The translations under genes were made by a program, and so were the position numbers. A stretch of 64,000 nt of DNA, taken from positions 558,001 through 622,000 of the forward strand of contig NC_014734.1 in NCBI RefSeq assembly GCF_000183135.1, given 5' to 3'. Source of the stretch: Paludibacter propionicigenes WB4 (lineage in GTDB: Bacteria; Bacteroidota; Bacteroidia; Bacteroidales; Paludibacteraceae). Positions 42,981 through 51,997 of the stretch are shown here, piece after piece (the first letter of the stretch is position 1; the number at the start of each line of letters is the position of its first letter). Under the pieces are notes generated by a model. It made no database searches and was not told where the DNA came from. It was given only the letters and a program-made list of their open reading frames with translations.

Positions 42981-45227
42981 ATGCCTCTTAAACGCATTTA
43001 TATATTTCTTTTTGTTTTGTTGGTTGAAGTTGCAAATCTTTCAGCCACCGGAAACGGCGTGCTGAAAGGCTTTGTATTCGACAAGCAGACGCATGTAGCT
43101 TTGGCGGAAGTAAATGTACAAATCGTTGGAGAATCAGGGAAAACGCAAACTAACCGAAACGGAATGTTTTCAATACGTGTGGCTCGCAATGGAATCTATA
43201 AAATGTCATTCAGTCATTTAGGATACAAAACAATAGTACAGGCAATTGCAACAGATAGCTTAAATGCAGAGATCTATCTGGAATCTCAATCGGTTAACTT
43301 GTCTGAGGTATTGGTAAATGCCGTTAAGAAGTCATCACCTCTGAATGAAATTACGGTGGAGCCTTCGGCATGGGCAACCTCTATAACCAATATTAGTGCT
43401 GATCAGATTAGAAAGATGGGAGCCACCTCGACACTGGATGCATTAAAATACTCTATGGATGGACTTCCATCTACACAAGGACGCCGGAAGAAGTATTATT
43501 ACCTTGTGCGGGGACAAAACATGGCTGCCGACTATTCTATCAACGGCGTATCTCTATCCACTAACGGTGCCGGTCCTATGGCTCAATGGATTGAAGCACC
43601 ATCCATGTTGCCTGCTACCATGATAGAATCCATTGAAGTGGTGCGATCCGGAAATTCATTGCTACTTGGTTTTAGTGGTTTGAATGGCGTGGTGAACGTG
43701 AAAACCAAAACATTTGACAAGGCTACAACGGAGGCCGAAGCCAGTTACGGAACTTTCAACTCGTATAGAGTGGGAGTACTTCATGGAGGAAAATTTCAAA
43801 ACTTCAATTATGCATTTTCTATTTACAACGACAAAACGGATGGTCCGGCGAACCGTCATAGCTATGAGAATCTATGGAATATCTATGGCAAAATAGGGTA
43901 CAAATATAAGAAGTTACTCGAACTGAATGTCGAAAATTTCTATACTTACGGTACCCGCTTTGTTACTCAGGCGGTGGATTATCAGGGACTGACTTTACCC
44001 ATGCGTCAGTTGGCTGATATTTGGGAGTATGATCCTATGAGGTACAACATTTCTACGGTCAGATTAAAAATAAACGAAGCAAAATCAGCTTCCACAGAAT
44101 TGCAAATGAGCTATATTCTCAATCGGATGGATTTGTATCCTGACATGCACCTGTTCACTGTTGATCCGGTTACAAAGAAATCTGTAGTGGGAGATTCCAT
44201 TATTCGCAATCACATGCTCAACGAACCGGATACCGTGCTTACACTGGCTGCTTTTCAGGCGGTACAACCATTTGCAAATAATTATTTACGGGTGGCTGCT
44301 ATGTATGCTTCATCCGCAAATTACACCCACGGAAAATCCAAACGTGCTATTTATTCATTGGCTGTGCTTGATCAGCATAGCTTTGGCAGAACGGATATAC
44401 ATGCTGGTGTAAAAGTGATTCGGGAGTATTACAATTATTATGTTCCCAATCAGGGATTTGGCGACGAATCCCGTGCTATTCAAAATCAATCGCAACCGGT
44501 ATTGGTCAATTTTAGTACCGGTGTTTCGTATCGGCGCAATAGTCGACTTACATACAACGTGGTATTGAATTCTGGAGAATTGCCTGTGGACAATAGTTCG
44601 CTACAATTGTACGATGACGGTTCGGTGGGTAAGTTGAAACAGGAACAACGAATCGGACTGGATCTGGGATTGCAATATAAACCGGAGACAGGTGCCAATA
44701 TAGAATTCACTCTTTTTGGAATCAGGCAAAACAATGCTTCGGAATATACAACCCGTTCATATTACGATGAAGATGGACTGATTCGTTATTACGAGCGCAA
44801 TATCAACTTATCTACACTCGGACTGGAAGGCTCGTATCAGAGTCCTGTCTTTGCCGATCGTTGGAGTGGTTTTGCCAATCTTTCGTACAAGCAGGTATAT
44901 CAGTCGCAAAGTTCAGCCTATAAAAAATATACCAAGCAACCGCCTTTTATCGGAAATATTGGAGTCTCATACGCGCATAAAGGGCTGGAAATAAATATTA
45001 TGGGCAAGTACGTTTCAAAATATACGACCGATCGCTTTTTACAAAAGGAAGTTGATATCGGCAATTATTTCAATTGGGATTTGACTACCAATTACAAGAT
45101 AGCACACACCTGTCTGGAAGCGTTTGGTTCGATAATCAACATGCTTGATTCGCACTATTGCACCGTTTCACCTATTTATCCCGATTTCGGACGACAAATG
45201 AAAATAGGATTACGTACAAAATTTTAA
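42981..45227 (+). CDS. TonB-dependent receptor with carboxypeptidase-regulatory domain
   Basis: 748 aa. Signal peptide to ~residue 21, regulatory-like domain (GVLKGFVFDKQTHVALAEVN), TonB box-like LSEVLVNAVKK, plug with YYLVRGQNMAADYSINGVSL and IESIEVVRSGNSLLLGFSGL, then NGVVNVKTKTF, and a barrel ending DFGRQMKIGLRTKF. Directly follows a periplasmic binding protein, so it probably imports the same metal complex across the outer membrane. Not SusC length and no SusD partner. Confidence 0.9.
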   Translation: MPLKRIYIFLFVLLVEVANLSATGNGVLKGFVFDKQTHVALAEVNVQIVGESGKTQTNRNGMFSIRVARNGIYKMSFSHLGYKTIVQAIATDSLNAEIYLESQSVNLSEVLVNAVKKSSPLNEITVEPSAWATSITNISADQIRKMGATSTLDALKYSMDGLPSTQGRRKKYYYLVRGQNMAADYSINGVSLSTNGAGPMAQWIEAPSMLPATMIESIEVVRSGNSLLLGFSGLNGVVNVKTKTFDKATTEAEASYGTFNSYRVGVLHGGKFQNFNYAFSIYNDKTDGPANRHSYENLWNIYGKIGYKYKKLLELNVENFYTYGTRFVTQAVDYQGLTLPMRQLADIWEYDPMRYNISTVRLKINEAKSASTELQMSYILNRMDLYPDMHLFTVDPVTKKSVVGDSIIRNHMLNEPDTVLTLAAFQAVQPFANNYLRVAAMYASSANYTHGKSKRAIYSLAVLDQHSFGRTDIHAGVKVIREYYNYYVPNQGFGDESRAIQNQSQPVLVNFSTGVSYRRNSRLTYNVVLNSGELPVDNSSLQLYDDGSVGKLKQEQRIGLDLGLQYKPETGANIEFTLFGIRQNNASEYTTRSYYDEDGLIRYYERNINLSTLGLEGSYQSPVFADRWSGFANLSYKQVYQSQSSAYKKYTKQPPFIGNIGVSYAHKGLEINIMGKYVSKYTTDRFLQKEVDIGNYFNWDLTTNYKIAHTCLEAFGSIINMLDSHYCTVSPIYPDFGRQMKIGLRTKF

Positions 45228-45286
45228 AATGTCACTCTTAATAAATTACATATCTGTTTAACCGCCTTACACATTATCTGTTAGTG

Positions 45287-45328
45287 TTTTTCCAAGTATC
45301 TGCCCGTGAGGGTAGATAACTGGGGAAA
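45287..45328 (+). ncRNA. structured leader hairpin with GUGA tetraloop
   Basis: TTTTTCCA (45287-45294) pairs with TGGGGAAA (45321-45328). After a small AG/AC internal loop, TATCTGCCC (45297-45305) pairs with GGGTAGATA (45310-45318), closed by GTGA (GNRA). No T-run follows. It sits in the 145-nt gap before the second binding-protein-like gene. It could be a cis-regulatory RNA or a processing/stability element. It does not match any riboswitch consensus I know. Confidence 0.35.
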
Positions 45329-45372
45329 GCATAAAGTAAAACCAATGTATAACATTTATAATTCAATTTGTA

Positions 45373-46392
45373 ATGGAAACACAAATAAAAACATCTGGAT
45401 TTAAATATGTTCGACAACAATCCATCAAGGTAATAGCAACTATGCCATGCCCGTTAAAGGTTCCGTTCAGGGAGTTATTCAATGCTTTTATTGAAAATTA
45501 CAATACAAATAATCCATATCACACTATATTTTGTCCTGATCAGAACGATTGTACCAATCCCGAGTTTGATAAGCTTCTTCTCCATGCAGCCTACGAAGAT
45601 GAGCTTCCGGATATTTACCTGACTTCAAATTATAATATCCTGTTTGATAAATCATTTTATGCCAAATTCGTCAAGACGGGGATTTTATCCGGTTATATTG
45701 ATGAATCAAAACAGGCATATATCCCTGAACCTATTCTGAATGCTTTTCGTCAACACAATATAGGCTGTCTGGCATTCAGTTCGTGGGGTGTGGCCCAGGA
45801 TTATTCGGTTTCTGAAATACGGAAAAAACCAGGTTCGTGGGCCGAAATACTGGAACCTGATTTCCTGAACCAGATAACTGTTCATGGTTGCCACGGGAAA
45901 GCAGGCAGCACCGGACTGCTACTCTTTTTACAACAGCAGTGTGGCGATGATGCCATCGCCCGTTTCGCCCGTAATGTAATCGATATGCGCCATTTTGCAC
46001 TCATTATAAAGCGTATGGATTCGATGGATGATATGCGTACGGCACTCAATGTATTGCCCGATGTAGCTGCCTCGCATATTCCTTCGTGGAAAAGTGTGGA
46101 ACGACTGCGTTTTGCCGAAGGCTGTCCGCTAAATCCCATGATTTTAATGGTGAAAAAGAACAAACTGGATACATGTAGGCCGATACTTGACTTTTTCCAT
46201 GGCTCTTCTTTTAAACGAATGCTCCAGTCGAACGGCTACCTGATGCCTGCTGAACTCAGTTGGAGTAACAACTATATTTTGCCTGATTTCGCCCGTTTTG
46301 CAGCTAATGGATTTGCTTTGATATCAAGTGAAATAGAAAAAATATACCAAAGCAACTTGCGACACGAAGAAATTGATAAACGATTAAAATAA
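45373..46392 (+). CDS. second ABC substrate-binding-like protein without signal peptide
   Basis: 339 aa. Paralogue of the 38412-39479 product: IATMPCPLKVPFRELFNAF aligns with LALLPCGLRNAFQQALFNA, and DELPDIYLTSNYNILFDKSF with DELPDIFISSDINSLYHKRF. Later parts are HGCHGKAGSTGLLLFLQQQC and CPLNPMILMVKKNKLD. No signal peptide or anchor, so cytoplasmic, which is unusual for this fold. Several Cys/His residues (CPDQNDC, HGCHGK) could bind a metal or cofactor. Six nt before the next lipoprotein gene. Confidence 0.6.
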   Translation: METQIKTSGFKYVRQQSIKVIATMPCPLKVPFRELFNAFIENYNTNNPYHTIFCPDQNDCTNPEFDKLLLHAAYEDELPDIYLTSNYNILFDKSFYAKFVKTGILSGYIDESKQAYIPEPILNAFRQHNIGCLAFSSWGVAQDYSVSEIRKKPGSWAEILEPDFLNQITVHGCHGKAGSTGLLLFLQQQCGDDAIARFARNVIDMRHFALIIKRMDSMDDMRTALNVLPDVAASHIPSWKSVERLRFAEGCPLNPMILMVKKNKLDTCRPILDFFHGSSFKRMLQSNGYLMPAELSWSNNYILPDFARFAANGFALISSEIEKIYQSNLRHEEIDKRLK

Positions 46393-46398
46393 TATAAA

Positions 46399-47154
46399 AT
46401 GAAAACAAAAAAACTTCTTTTCTACAATTTATGGGCTGTTCTTTTATTAGTCTCTTGTCAACAAGAAAACACAACAACACCAACCGTAACTTACACCGAC
46501 AGTATTTACAGTTTGAAACAATACAAGGTGCAACGCGATCCTACGGTGGTACGCAATGGTTTTGGTATAGACATTTATCACGAAGGTAATTCTTCGCTTG
46601 ATACATTGTACCTGAAGTCAGCTAACAGCACGTTTGGATATGATTTATTATTCTATAATGAAATGGCTTATGCACCTCTTGCTAACGGCGATTATAGCGG
46701 AAGCGGATATCCGGTTATTTTTATGTACACCGATACATTAAATGTTTCAAAAACTGTAACAGCTGCTTTGGTAGGTCAGGGGGTTACCTATTTCAATAGT
46801 TTTACTAAAGACAGCATTACTGCCAAGCAAATAGCAAAACTAAAACCTGACCCATATATCAATCTTGCAAAATACAGAACTGAAATTCATACTACTAAAA
46901 CTAATGGGTTAATGCTGCTTCAAACTACGGCAACTACGCTTTATAATTCGTTGATGATTGGCCATAAATTCCGACCTAACATTGGAGGAGTGTTTAATAT
47001 GACCGATGTCTCGGCAGAAGCTCAGATCGATTTGCAACCTGTGTTCCTGATTAAAACACGCGAGGGACTTTATGCCAAGTTTATGGTAACTCGTTTTAAA
47101 GGTGTGGGTAACGATACACAGAAACTCAGTTTGCAATGGCAGGCAATAAAATAA
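46399..47154 (+). CDS. lipoprotein, possibly HmuY-like
   Basis: 251 aa. Lipoprotein signal LWAVLLLVSCQQ. The C-terminal half contains PVFLIKTREGLYAKFMVTRF and ends KLSLQWQAIK, which recalls the T-R-x-G-x-Y-x-K strands of HmuY heme-binding lipoproteins, but axial His residues cannot be assigned confidently. It lies between a binding-protein-like gene and an HMA-domain gene. Surface capture of heme or a metal complex is inferred from context. Confidence 0.5.
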   Translation: MKTKKLLFYNLWAVLLLVSCQQENTTTPTVTYTDSIYSLKQYKVQRDPTVVRNGFGIDIYHEGNSSLDTLYLKSANSTFGYDLLFYNEMAYAPLANGDYSGSGYPVIFMYTDTLNVSKTVTAALVGQGVTYFNSFTKDSITAKQIAKLKPDPYINLAKYRTEIHTTKTNGLMLLQTTATTLYNSLMIGHKFRPNIGGVFNMTDVSAEAQIDLQPVFLIKTREGLYAKFMVTRFKGVGNDTQKLSLQWQAIK

Positions 47155-47201
47155 ATGATACTACTCTCCGAAAAACAACGATGAATTATTAAAACAACTC
47201 T

Positions 47202-47411
47202 ATGATAGAAAAGACATTAAAAATAGAAGGAATGCATTGCAAGAAATGTGTTGCTAAAGTAGAAGCAGCCCTGAGAGGCATTGATGCTACCTCCCTGGAC
47301 GTAAACCAGGATAAAAACGAAGCGTTGGTTTGCTTCGAAAATGAAATTGCCGATGCTTTACTGAGCGAAGCTATTCAGAAAGTAGGCTTCACTCTAATAA
47401 GCATTCACTGA
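47202..47411 (+). CDS. heavy-metal-associated (HMA) domain protein
   Basis: 69 aa, a complete stand-alone HMA domain: LKIEGMHCKKCVAKVEAAL with the metal-binding Cys13-x-x-Cys16, then beta strands SLDVNQDKNEALVCF and helix AIQKVGFTLISI. CopZ-like cytosolic metal chaperones have this form. Within this uptake island it may pass a thiophilic metal to other components; the metal is not determined. Confidence 0.88.
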   Translation: MIEKTLKIEGMHCKKCVAKVEAALRGIDATSLDVNQDKNEALVCFENEIADALLSEAIQKVGFTLISIH

Positions 47412-47456
47412 CAGAACCTTTGAAGCATTCATTATCCGTTAAATGACTGTAAGAAT

Positions 47457-48527
47457 ATGATCTATAAAGTCAATATGTACAATTTTTCAGGGTTACGCCA
47501 CAGGATGCAGCGGATTATCGGGAGTAATGCCGGCGGGTTACTGCTTGTAATTCTGCTTTTTGGAGTAATGGTGGTAGCTAATGCCCGAACCATTACCGAT
47601 ATGGCAGGACGTAAGGTAACTGTTCCCGACAAGATTACACGCGTAATTCCATACGACAACAAAACCAATCCGATACTTTTTTCGGTTGCTGGAAACCTGA
47701 TGATAGCCAAAGCCCGAAGCATGGAAAGCCCGTATCTGAGGTTTATCAGTAAAGATTTTCTGAGTAAAAGAGAGATTGACACCAAAAATGCCGAAGAGGT
47801 GATAAAGCTAAAGCCCGATGTGATTATTGTTGGGGCATTTCTGGAGGACAGGGACAATGTGAGTCGCTACGAAGCTTTTGCTTCCAAAATAAATATTCCG
47901 TTGGTAGTGGTTGATTTGGAGCTAATGAATCTGGACAAAACCTACGATTTCCTCGGACAGTTACTGGGAAAAACTGCCGAAGCAAAATCCTGCTCCGGTT
48001 ATATTCGCTCGGTTTACGGCGATGTGGAAAAATACACCAAAGGTAAGCGTGTCGCGGGCAAGGCTTATATGGCTAACGATAATGACGGACTACGCACATC
48101 GCCAAACAGCAGCAATCATGCGCAACTATTCGATGTTATGAAAATTTCCAATGCAGCGCATGTTTCACTCGATGCCAAAGGTTTTGCTCAGGTTTCGATG
48201 GAGCAGGTTATGGCGTGGAATCCTGACTATGTGTTTTGTGTTGGAAAAGGAGAGGCAAGTCCGTATCGCAATATATTGAAATCAGCAACATGGCGTGGCA
48301 TAACGGCTACAAAAACCAAGCGGGTATTCTTCGTACCCACGGAACCATACTCCTGGTTTGATATTCCGCCTTCGGTCAATCGAATCCTCGGATTGGTGTG
48401 GTTTAATGACTTGTTTTACAATCAGCCTAACGAAATCACCCGGCAAAAGGTGAAAGAGTTTTACCGCATTTTTTATCATTATGAGCTTATGGATAAGGAG
48501 TATGCAGGATTATATGCGTGGCGATAG
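47457..48527 (+). CDS. periplasmic binding protein of iron-complex type, second copy
   Basis: 356 aa. Signal sequence GLLLVILLFGVMVVANA after a basic N-terminus. Conserved DMAGRKVTVPDKITRVIP, EEVIKLKPDVIIVGAF, MEQVMAWNPDYVF, and PTEPYSWFDIPPSVNRILGL, parallel to the 41912 protein. Probably feeds the FecCD permease at 53507. The DNA immediately after the stop is a 21-nt tandem repeat. Confidence 0.85.
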   Translation: MIYKVNMYNFSGLRHRMQRIIGSNAGGLLLVILLFGVMVVANARTITDMAGRKVTVPDKITRVIPYDNKTNPILFSVAGNLMIAKARSMESPYLRFISKDFLSKREIDTKNAEEVIKLKPDVIIVGAFLEDRDNVSRYEAFASKINIPLVVVDLELMNLDKTYDFLGQLLGKTAEAKSCSGYIRSVYGDVEKYTKGKRVAGKAYMANDNDGLRTSPNSSNHAQLFDVMKISNAAHVSLDAKGFAQVSMEQVMAWNPDYVFCVGKGEASPYRNILKSATWRGITATKTKRVFFVPTEPYSWFDIPPSVNRILGLVWFNDLFYNQPNEITRQKVKEFYRIFYHYELMDKEYAGLYAWR

Positions 48528-48549
48528 ACTCCGAGGTCGAAAAGTCAGG

Positions 48550-48745
48550 TTATTCTACCGCTCTCTTGGGTGATGCAACCGTTCCTTTGAATGACGCAAC
48601 CGTTCTCTTATATGATGTAACCGCTCTCTTGGGTGATGTAACCGCTCTTTTGGATGACGCAACCGTTCTCTTGTATGATGTAACCGCTCTATTGAGTGAT
48701 GCAACCGTTCAGTTGAATGACTCAACCAAGCGGTTGAACAATGAA
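48550..48745. repeat. 21-bp tandem repeat array, about nine units
   Basis: Consensus CGYTCTYTTGNRTGAYGYAAC repeated with a strict 21-bp period, ending in TCAACC/GGTTGA. Translated on the plus strand it would be a 7-residue repeat (DATVLLY / DVTALLG), and the opposite strand is also open. It lies between the second binding protein and a TonB receptor, with no ribosome site or start context, so it is probably non-coding. The period equals that of the array at 2650-3070. Confidence 0.8.
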
Positions 48746-48785
48746 AATTGTAGGCGGAGATTGTGATTTGAAGCTTTAAACTACT

Positions 48786-51113
48786 GTGTACGACATAGAA
48801 GAAATAAAACGATACAACTTGAACTATAAATTATTAGCCATAATTATTTGTTGTCTTCTTGCCGGTTCTTTTTCCGCTTACTCCCAAACTATTCGGGGAG
48901 TAATTTCAGACAAAGACACCGGAAAACCGATTTCGGATTTTACCGTTAGCGACTGGAAAATAAAATTGTGGGGCGTAACCAATGCTAAAGGAAGCTTTGA
49001 GCTTCGTTTAAAGAAACCGGCTACAGTAGGATTAAGCTTTTCGCATGTTGGTTATCAGTCTGTCTATGTCTCTTTAGGCAAAGTTATGAATGACACAGTT
49101 ATCAGGATAGAAACGAAAAGTAAAATTACGGCATTGGCCGATGTCAATGTCACAGCACCACTACGGCGACAGGTGCTCACCCAAAGCTACTCGCAAACCA
49201 ATATAGACGAAATGGTGATAGAGGAAAAAATAGCTGCTTCGCTTATCGATGTGTTGGAAGAAGTGCCCGGCATCACCAAACGCGGCGAGTATCATTCGCC
49301 CATTGTGCTGCGCGGCTTGGGTGGAAAGCGACTTCTCGTTACCGAAGATGGTAACCGCCGTATGGGAAATTTCTCGGGAAGTTTCATGGGGCAGGGAGTA
49401 AATGTCTATGATCTGGCCAAAGTGGAAGTAATTAAAGGTCCGGCATCGGTTATGTATGGCCCCGGAGCCATTACTGGCATTATCAATATGGAGACAAAAT
49501 CGCCTTTTCTGCTTTCGGGTTGGCATGGTCGTGCGCTGACGTCGTACGGTACAAACAATAACGAGAAAACGGCGTTGGGCTCAGTTAATTGGGCTGATAT
49601 GGATCATGCTGTAAGTTTTTCAGCTCGTTTGCGCGATGCCAATGATTACTCGGTAGGGAAAGGTCTGAAAGCCGAGAATAGTGAATATCACGACAAAGAC
49701 ATGCGACTATCATATACCTGGGAAGGAAATAATTCTTTATCGGCAAATGCCGAAAGCGAACTGCATCTGGGCGGTACATGGGGACGACCCGTAGGTTTCA
49801 ACGGAACAAATTATATGCGGGTGTACAATCCTAATGACGACACCTGGCACAATGCCTTTACGCTGAAATGGAAGCCGGAAACCGTTCTGAAACGGATAGA
49901 AGCATCGGTATATTTTGATAAGGAAAATCGCAGGCAGATCAAAGATTCGTATGATATCGGAACTGGAAAACTGTCGTACCGCGAGGATGTGAAATACAGC
50001 AATTATTACGGTGGGTGGCGCTGTCTTTCTGTTTTGTCATTGAATAAAAAAATGGAACTGAACATCGGTACGGATGGCGTTTATTACCGCATACAGTCAC
50101 CCACAGAATACACCGATTTCTTTCATACTATCAATATCAAAAACCGGGTATCAAAGGATGCAGGTGTGATGTTGGCCGGAGTTTTTGCCGAAACGGAATA
50201 CAAATCGATGGATAGCAAATTAAAAATCAGAGCCGGACTTCGAGCCGATTATTCCCGAATTAATGAGGGTGATGTACACGACACTCTTCAAACCGTCGGT
50301 CGAAAAAGCAGCGTTACTGCATGGAATGGCACGGCGGGAGCTGTGTATGAGGTATCTCCCAATGTTTTTAGTTCGTTTCAAGTTGCGCGTTCGTGTCGCA
50401 TGCCGGATGCTTCGGAAATGTTTATTGTCAATTCCACTTCCGATGGTGTGGTTTATGGCAATCCCAATCTGACACCCGAATACGGTTTGAACCTTGATGC
50501 CGGATTGCGTGGTGTTGTCGGATTCCTGTCCTTCGATCTGAGCATGTTTGGTAATTTTTTGCAGGACTTTATATCCATGGAATACTGGATAGGATCCGGT
50601 AAAAAAGGAATTAATTACAGCTATTACAACATTGACCGTGCGCGTATTTTTGGTGCAGAACTTTCTATAGGAACTAAATGGAAAGGATGCTTACATCCCG
50701 ATAATACGTTGATGTATAACGGAATGTTTGTATTTACACAGGGTGATAAACTGACTGATGCTCCCGGTTGGTTCTCCGTTGGAGTTCCACTTCGAAATAT
50801 TCCGCCGTTTAATTTTTATCAGGATATTTCACTGCGCCGATTGATTAACTCGGCTTCGTCGGTGTATGTAAGTAGCGATGTGCGGCTTTATATCACTCAA
50901 AACCGGATTGCACCCAGTGCCGATGGTGGTTATGTTTCACCCGGTTATTGTCTGTTTGGGGCTTCGGCGGGGTACAGTCACAAAGGGCGGGCATTCGATT
51001 GGGATGTGAAACTTCGGGGTGATAACCTGACTGATAATAAGTATCGACCGTTTGAATCGTTAGTATACGGCATGGGGCGAAACGTGAAGCTAATGCTGAA
51101 CCTGAAGTTTTGA
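48786..51113 (+). CDS. TonB-dependent receptor with carboxypeptidase-regulatory domain
   Basis: 775 aa from GTG 48786; a later TTG (48819, before NYKLLAIIICCLLAG) would leave a more normal signal peptide, so the start is uncertain. Features: IRGVISDKDTGKPISDFTV, plug with VLEEVPGITKRGEYHSPIVL followed by RGLGGKRLLVTEDGNRRMGN, VEVIKGPASVMYGPGAITGI, and a barrel ending MGRNVKLMLNLKF. The plug region resembles metal/heme/cobalamin receptors. Downstream genes supply a GTPase, ABC ATPases and permease. Confidence 0.9.
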   Translation: MYDIEEIKRYNLNYKLLAIIICCLLAGSFSAYSQTIRGVISDKDTGKPISDFTVSDWKIKLWGVTNAKGSFELRLKKPATVGLSFSHVGYQSVYVSLGKVMNDTVIRIETKSKITALADVNVTAPLRRQVLTQSYSQTNIDEMVIEEKIAASLIDVLEEVPGITKRGEYHSPIVLRGLGGKRLLVTEDGNRRMGNFSGSFMGQGVNVYDLAKVEVIKGPASVMYGPGAITGIINMETKSPFLLSGWHGRALTSYGTNNNEKTALGSVNWADMDHAVSFSARLRDANDYSVGKGLKAENSEYHDKDMRLSYTWEGNNSLSANAESELHLGGTWGRPVGFNGTNYMRVYNPNDDTWHNAFTLKWKPETVLKRIEASVYFDKENRRQIKDSYDIGTGKLSYREDVKYSNYYGGWRCLSVLSLNKKMELNIGTDGVYYRIQSPTEYTDFFHTINIKNRVSKDAGVMLAGVFAETEYKSMDSKLKIRAGLRADYSRINEGDVHDTLQTVGRKSSVTAWNGTAGAVYEVSPNVFSSFQVARSCRMPDASEMFIVNSTSDGVVYGNPNLTPEYGLNLDAGLRGVVGFLSFDLSMFGNFLQDFISMEYWIGSGKKGINYSYYNIDRARIFGAELSIGTKWKGCLHPDNTLMYNGMFVFTQGDKLTDAPGWFSVGVPLRNIPPFNFYQDISLRRLINSASSVYVSSDVRLYITQNRIAPSADGGYVSPGYCLFGASAGYSHKGRAFDWDVKLRGDNLTDNKYRPFESLVYGMGRNVKLMLNLKF

Positions 51114-51291
51114 GAATGAACAAAGAATTGGCTTACATTTAGGTAGGATGATAATTTTATATATACAGAAAGAATTGCATAAAATCAGCTACTTACATAA
51201 AAGGCATGTTTATTGTAAAACAGGAATATTAGAGTATAAAATCAAATGACAAAAGTATAATGTCTTGATTCCTGTTCCAAATATAAAAAAA

Positions 51292-51975
51292 ATGAAACTA
51301 ATAACTATATCAGGTCCTCCGTCATCCGGAAAAACAGCCGTTTTGCTAAAGCTTATCGGCAACATGCAACAGGATGGGCACACAGCCGGTGTCATCAAGT
51401 TCGACTGCCTGTATGCCAACGAAGCGCAGCAGTTTGCCCGTATCAATGTGCCGGTTAAAGTGGGTCTTTCGGGTAATCTTTGTCCCGATCATTTTTTTGT
51501 AAGCAACATACAGGATGGCGTGGACTGGGGACTACAGCAGGGCTTCGAATATCTTTTTACGGAAAGTGCCGGACTGTGTAACCGTTGTTCGCCGCATATC
51601 AAGCATGTGCTGGCGGTCTGTGTGATCGATAATCTGATGGGAATGGACACGCCCCGAAAAATAGGACCCATGCTGCGTATGGCCGATATTGTGGTGATAA
51701 CTAAAGGTGATATTGTTTCACAAGCTGAGCGCGAGGTGTTTGCTTTCCGTGTCCGTCAGGCCAATGCCAAGGCTAAAATCATGTTTGTGAACGGAATCAA
51801 CGGGCAAGGCACTTTCGAACTGTCGCGCATGATGCTCGAAGCCAACGAGACTGTATCGCTGAACGACGAAAAATTGCGCTTTTCAATGCCGGCTGCGCTT
51901 TGTTCGTATTGCCTGGGCGAAACAAAAATAGGGTCGGAATATCAGGTGGGAAATTTGAAGAAAATAGGGTTTTAA
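51292..51975 (+). CDS. HypB/CobW-like P-loop GTPase
   Basis: 227 aa from ATG 51292; a TTG at 51265 is also in frame. Walker A SGPPSSGKT (7-15), switch-like GLSGNLCPDHFF, ESAGLCNRCSPH (91-102, Cys96, Cys99, His102), guanine motif VITKGD (135-140), and GINGQGTFELSRMM. A late CSYC pair adds another potential metal site. It belongs to the SIMIBI group of metallochaperone GTPases (HypB, UreG, CobW), which insert nickel, zinc or cobalt. Its place beside metal-uptake genes supports a metallochaperone role. Metal unknown. Confidence 0.72.
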   Translation: MKLITISGPPSSGKTAVLLKLIGNMQQDGHTAGVIKFDCLYANEAQQFARINVPVKVGLSGNLCPDHFFVSNIQDGVDWGLQQGFEYLFTESAGLCNRCSPHIKHVLAVCVIDNLMGMDTPRKIGPMLRMADIVVITKGDIVSQAEREVFAFRVRQANAKAKIMFVNGINGQGTFELSRMMLEANETVSLNDEKLRFSMPAALCSYCLGETKIGSEYQVGNLKKIGF

Positions 51976-51997
51976 ACTGAAAAATGATGAATTGAAA

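Noticed and set aside
45227-45372. Cobalamin, TPP, SAM or fluoride riboswitch
   Set aside because: No B12 box or other consensus core is visible; only a single hairpin with a GNRA loop can be supported.
48518-48766. 82-aa coding gene across the 21-bp repeat
   Set aside because: It is open only because the period is a multiple of three. It overlaps the previous stop, has no start context, and the opposite strand is also open.
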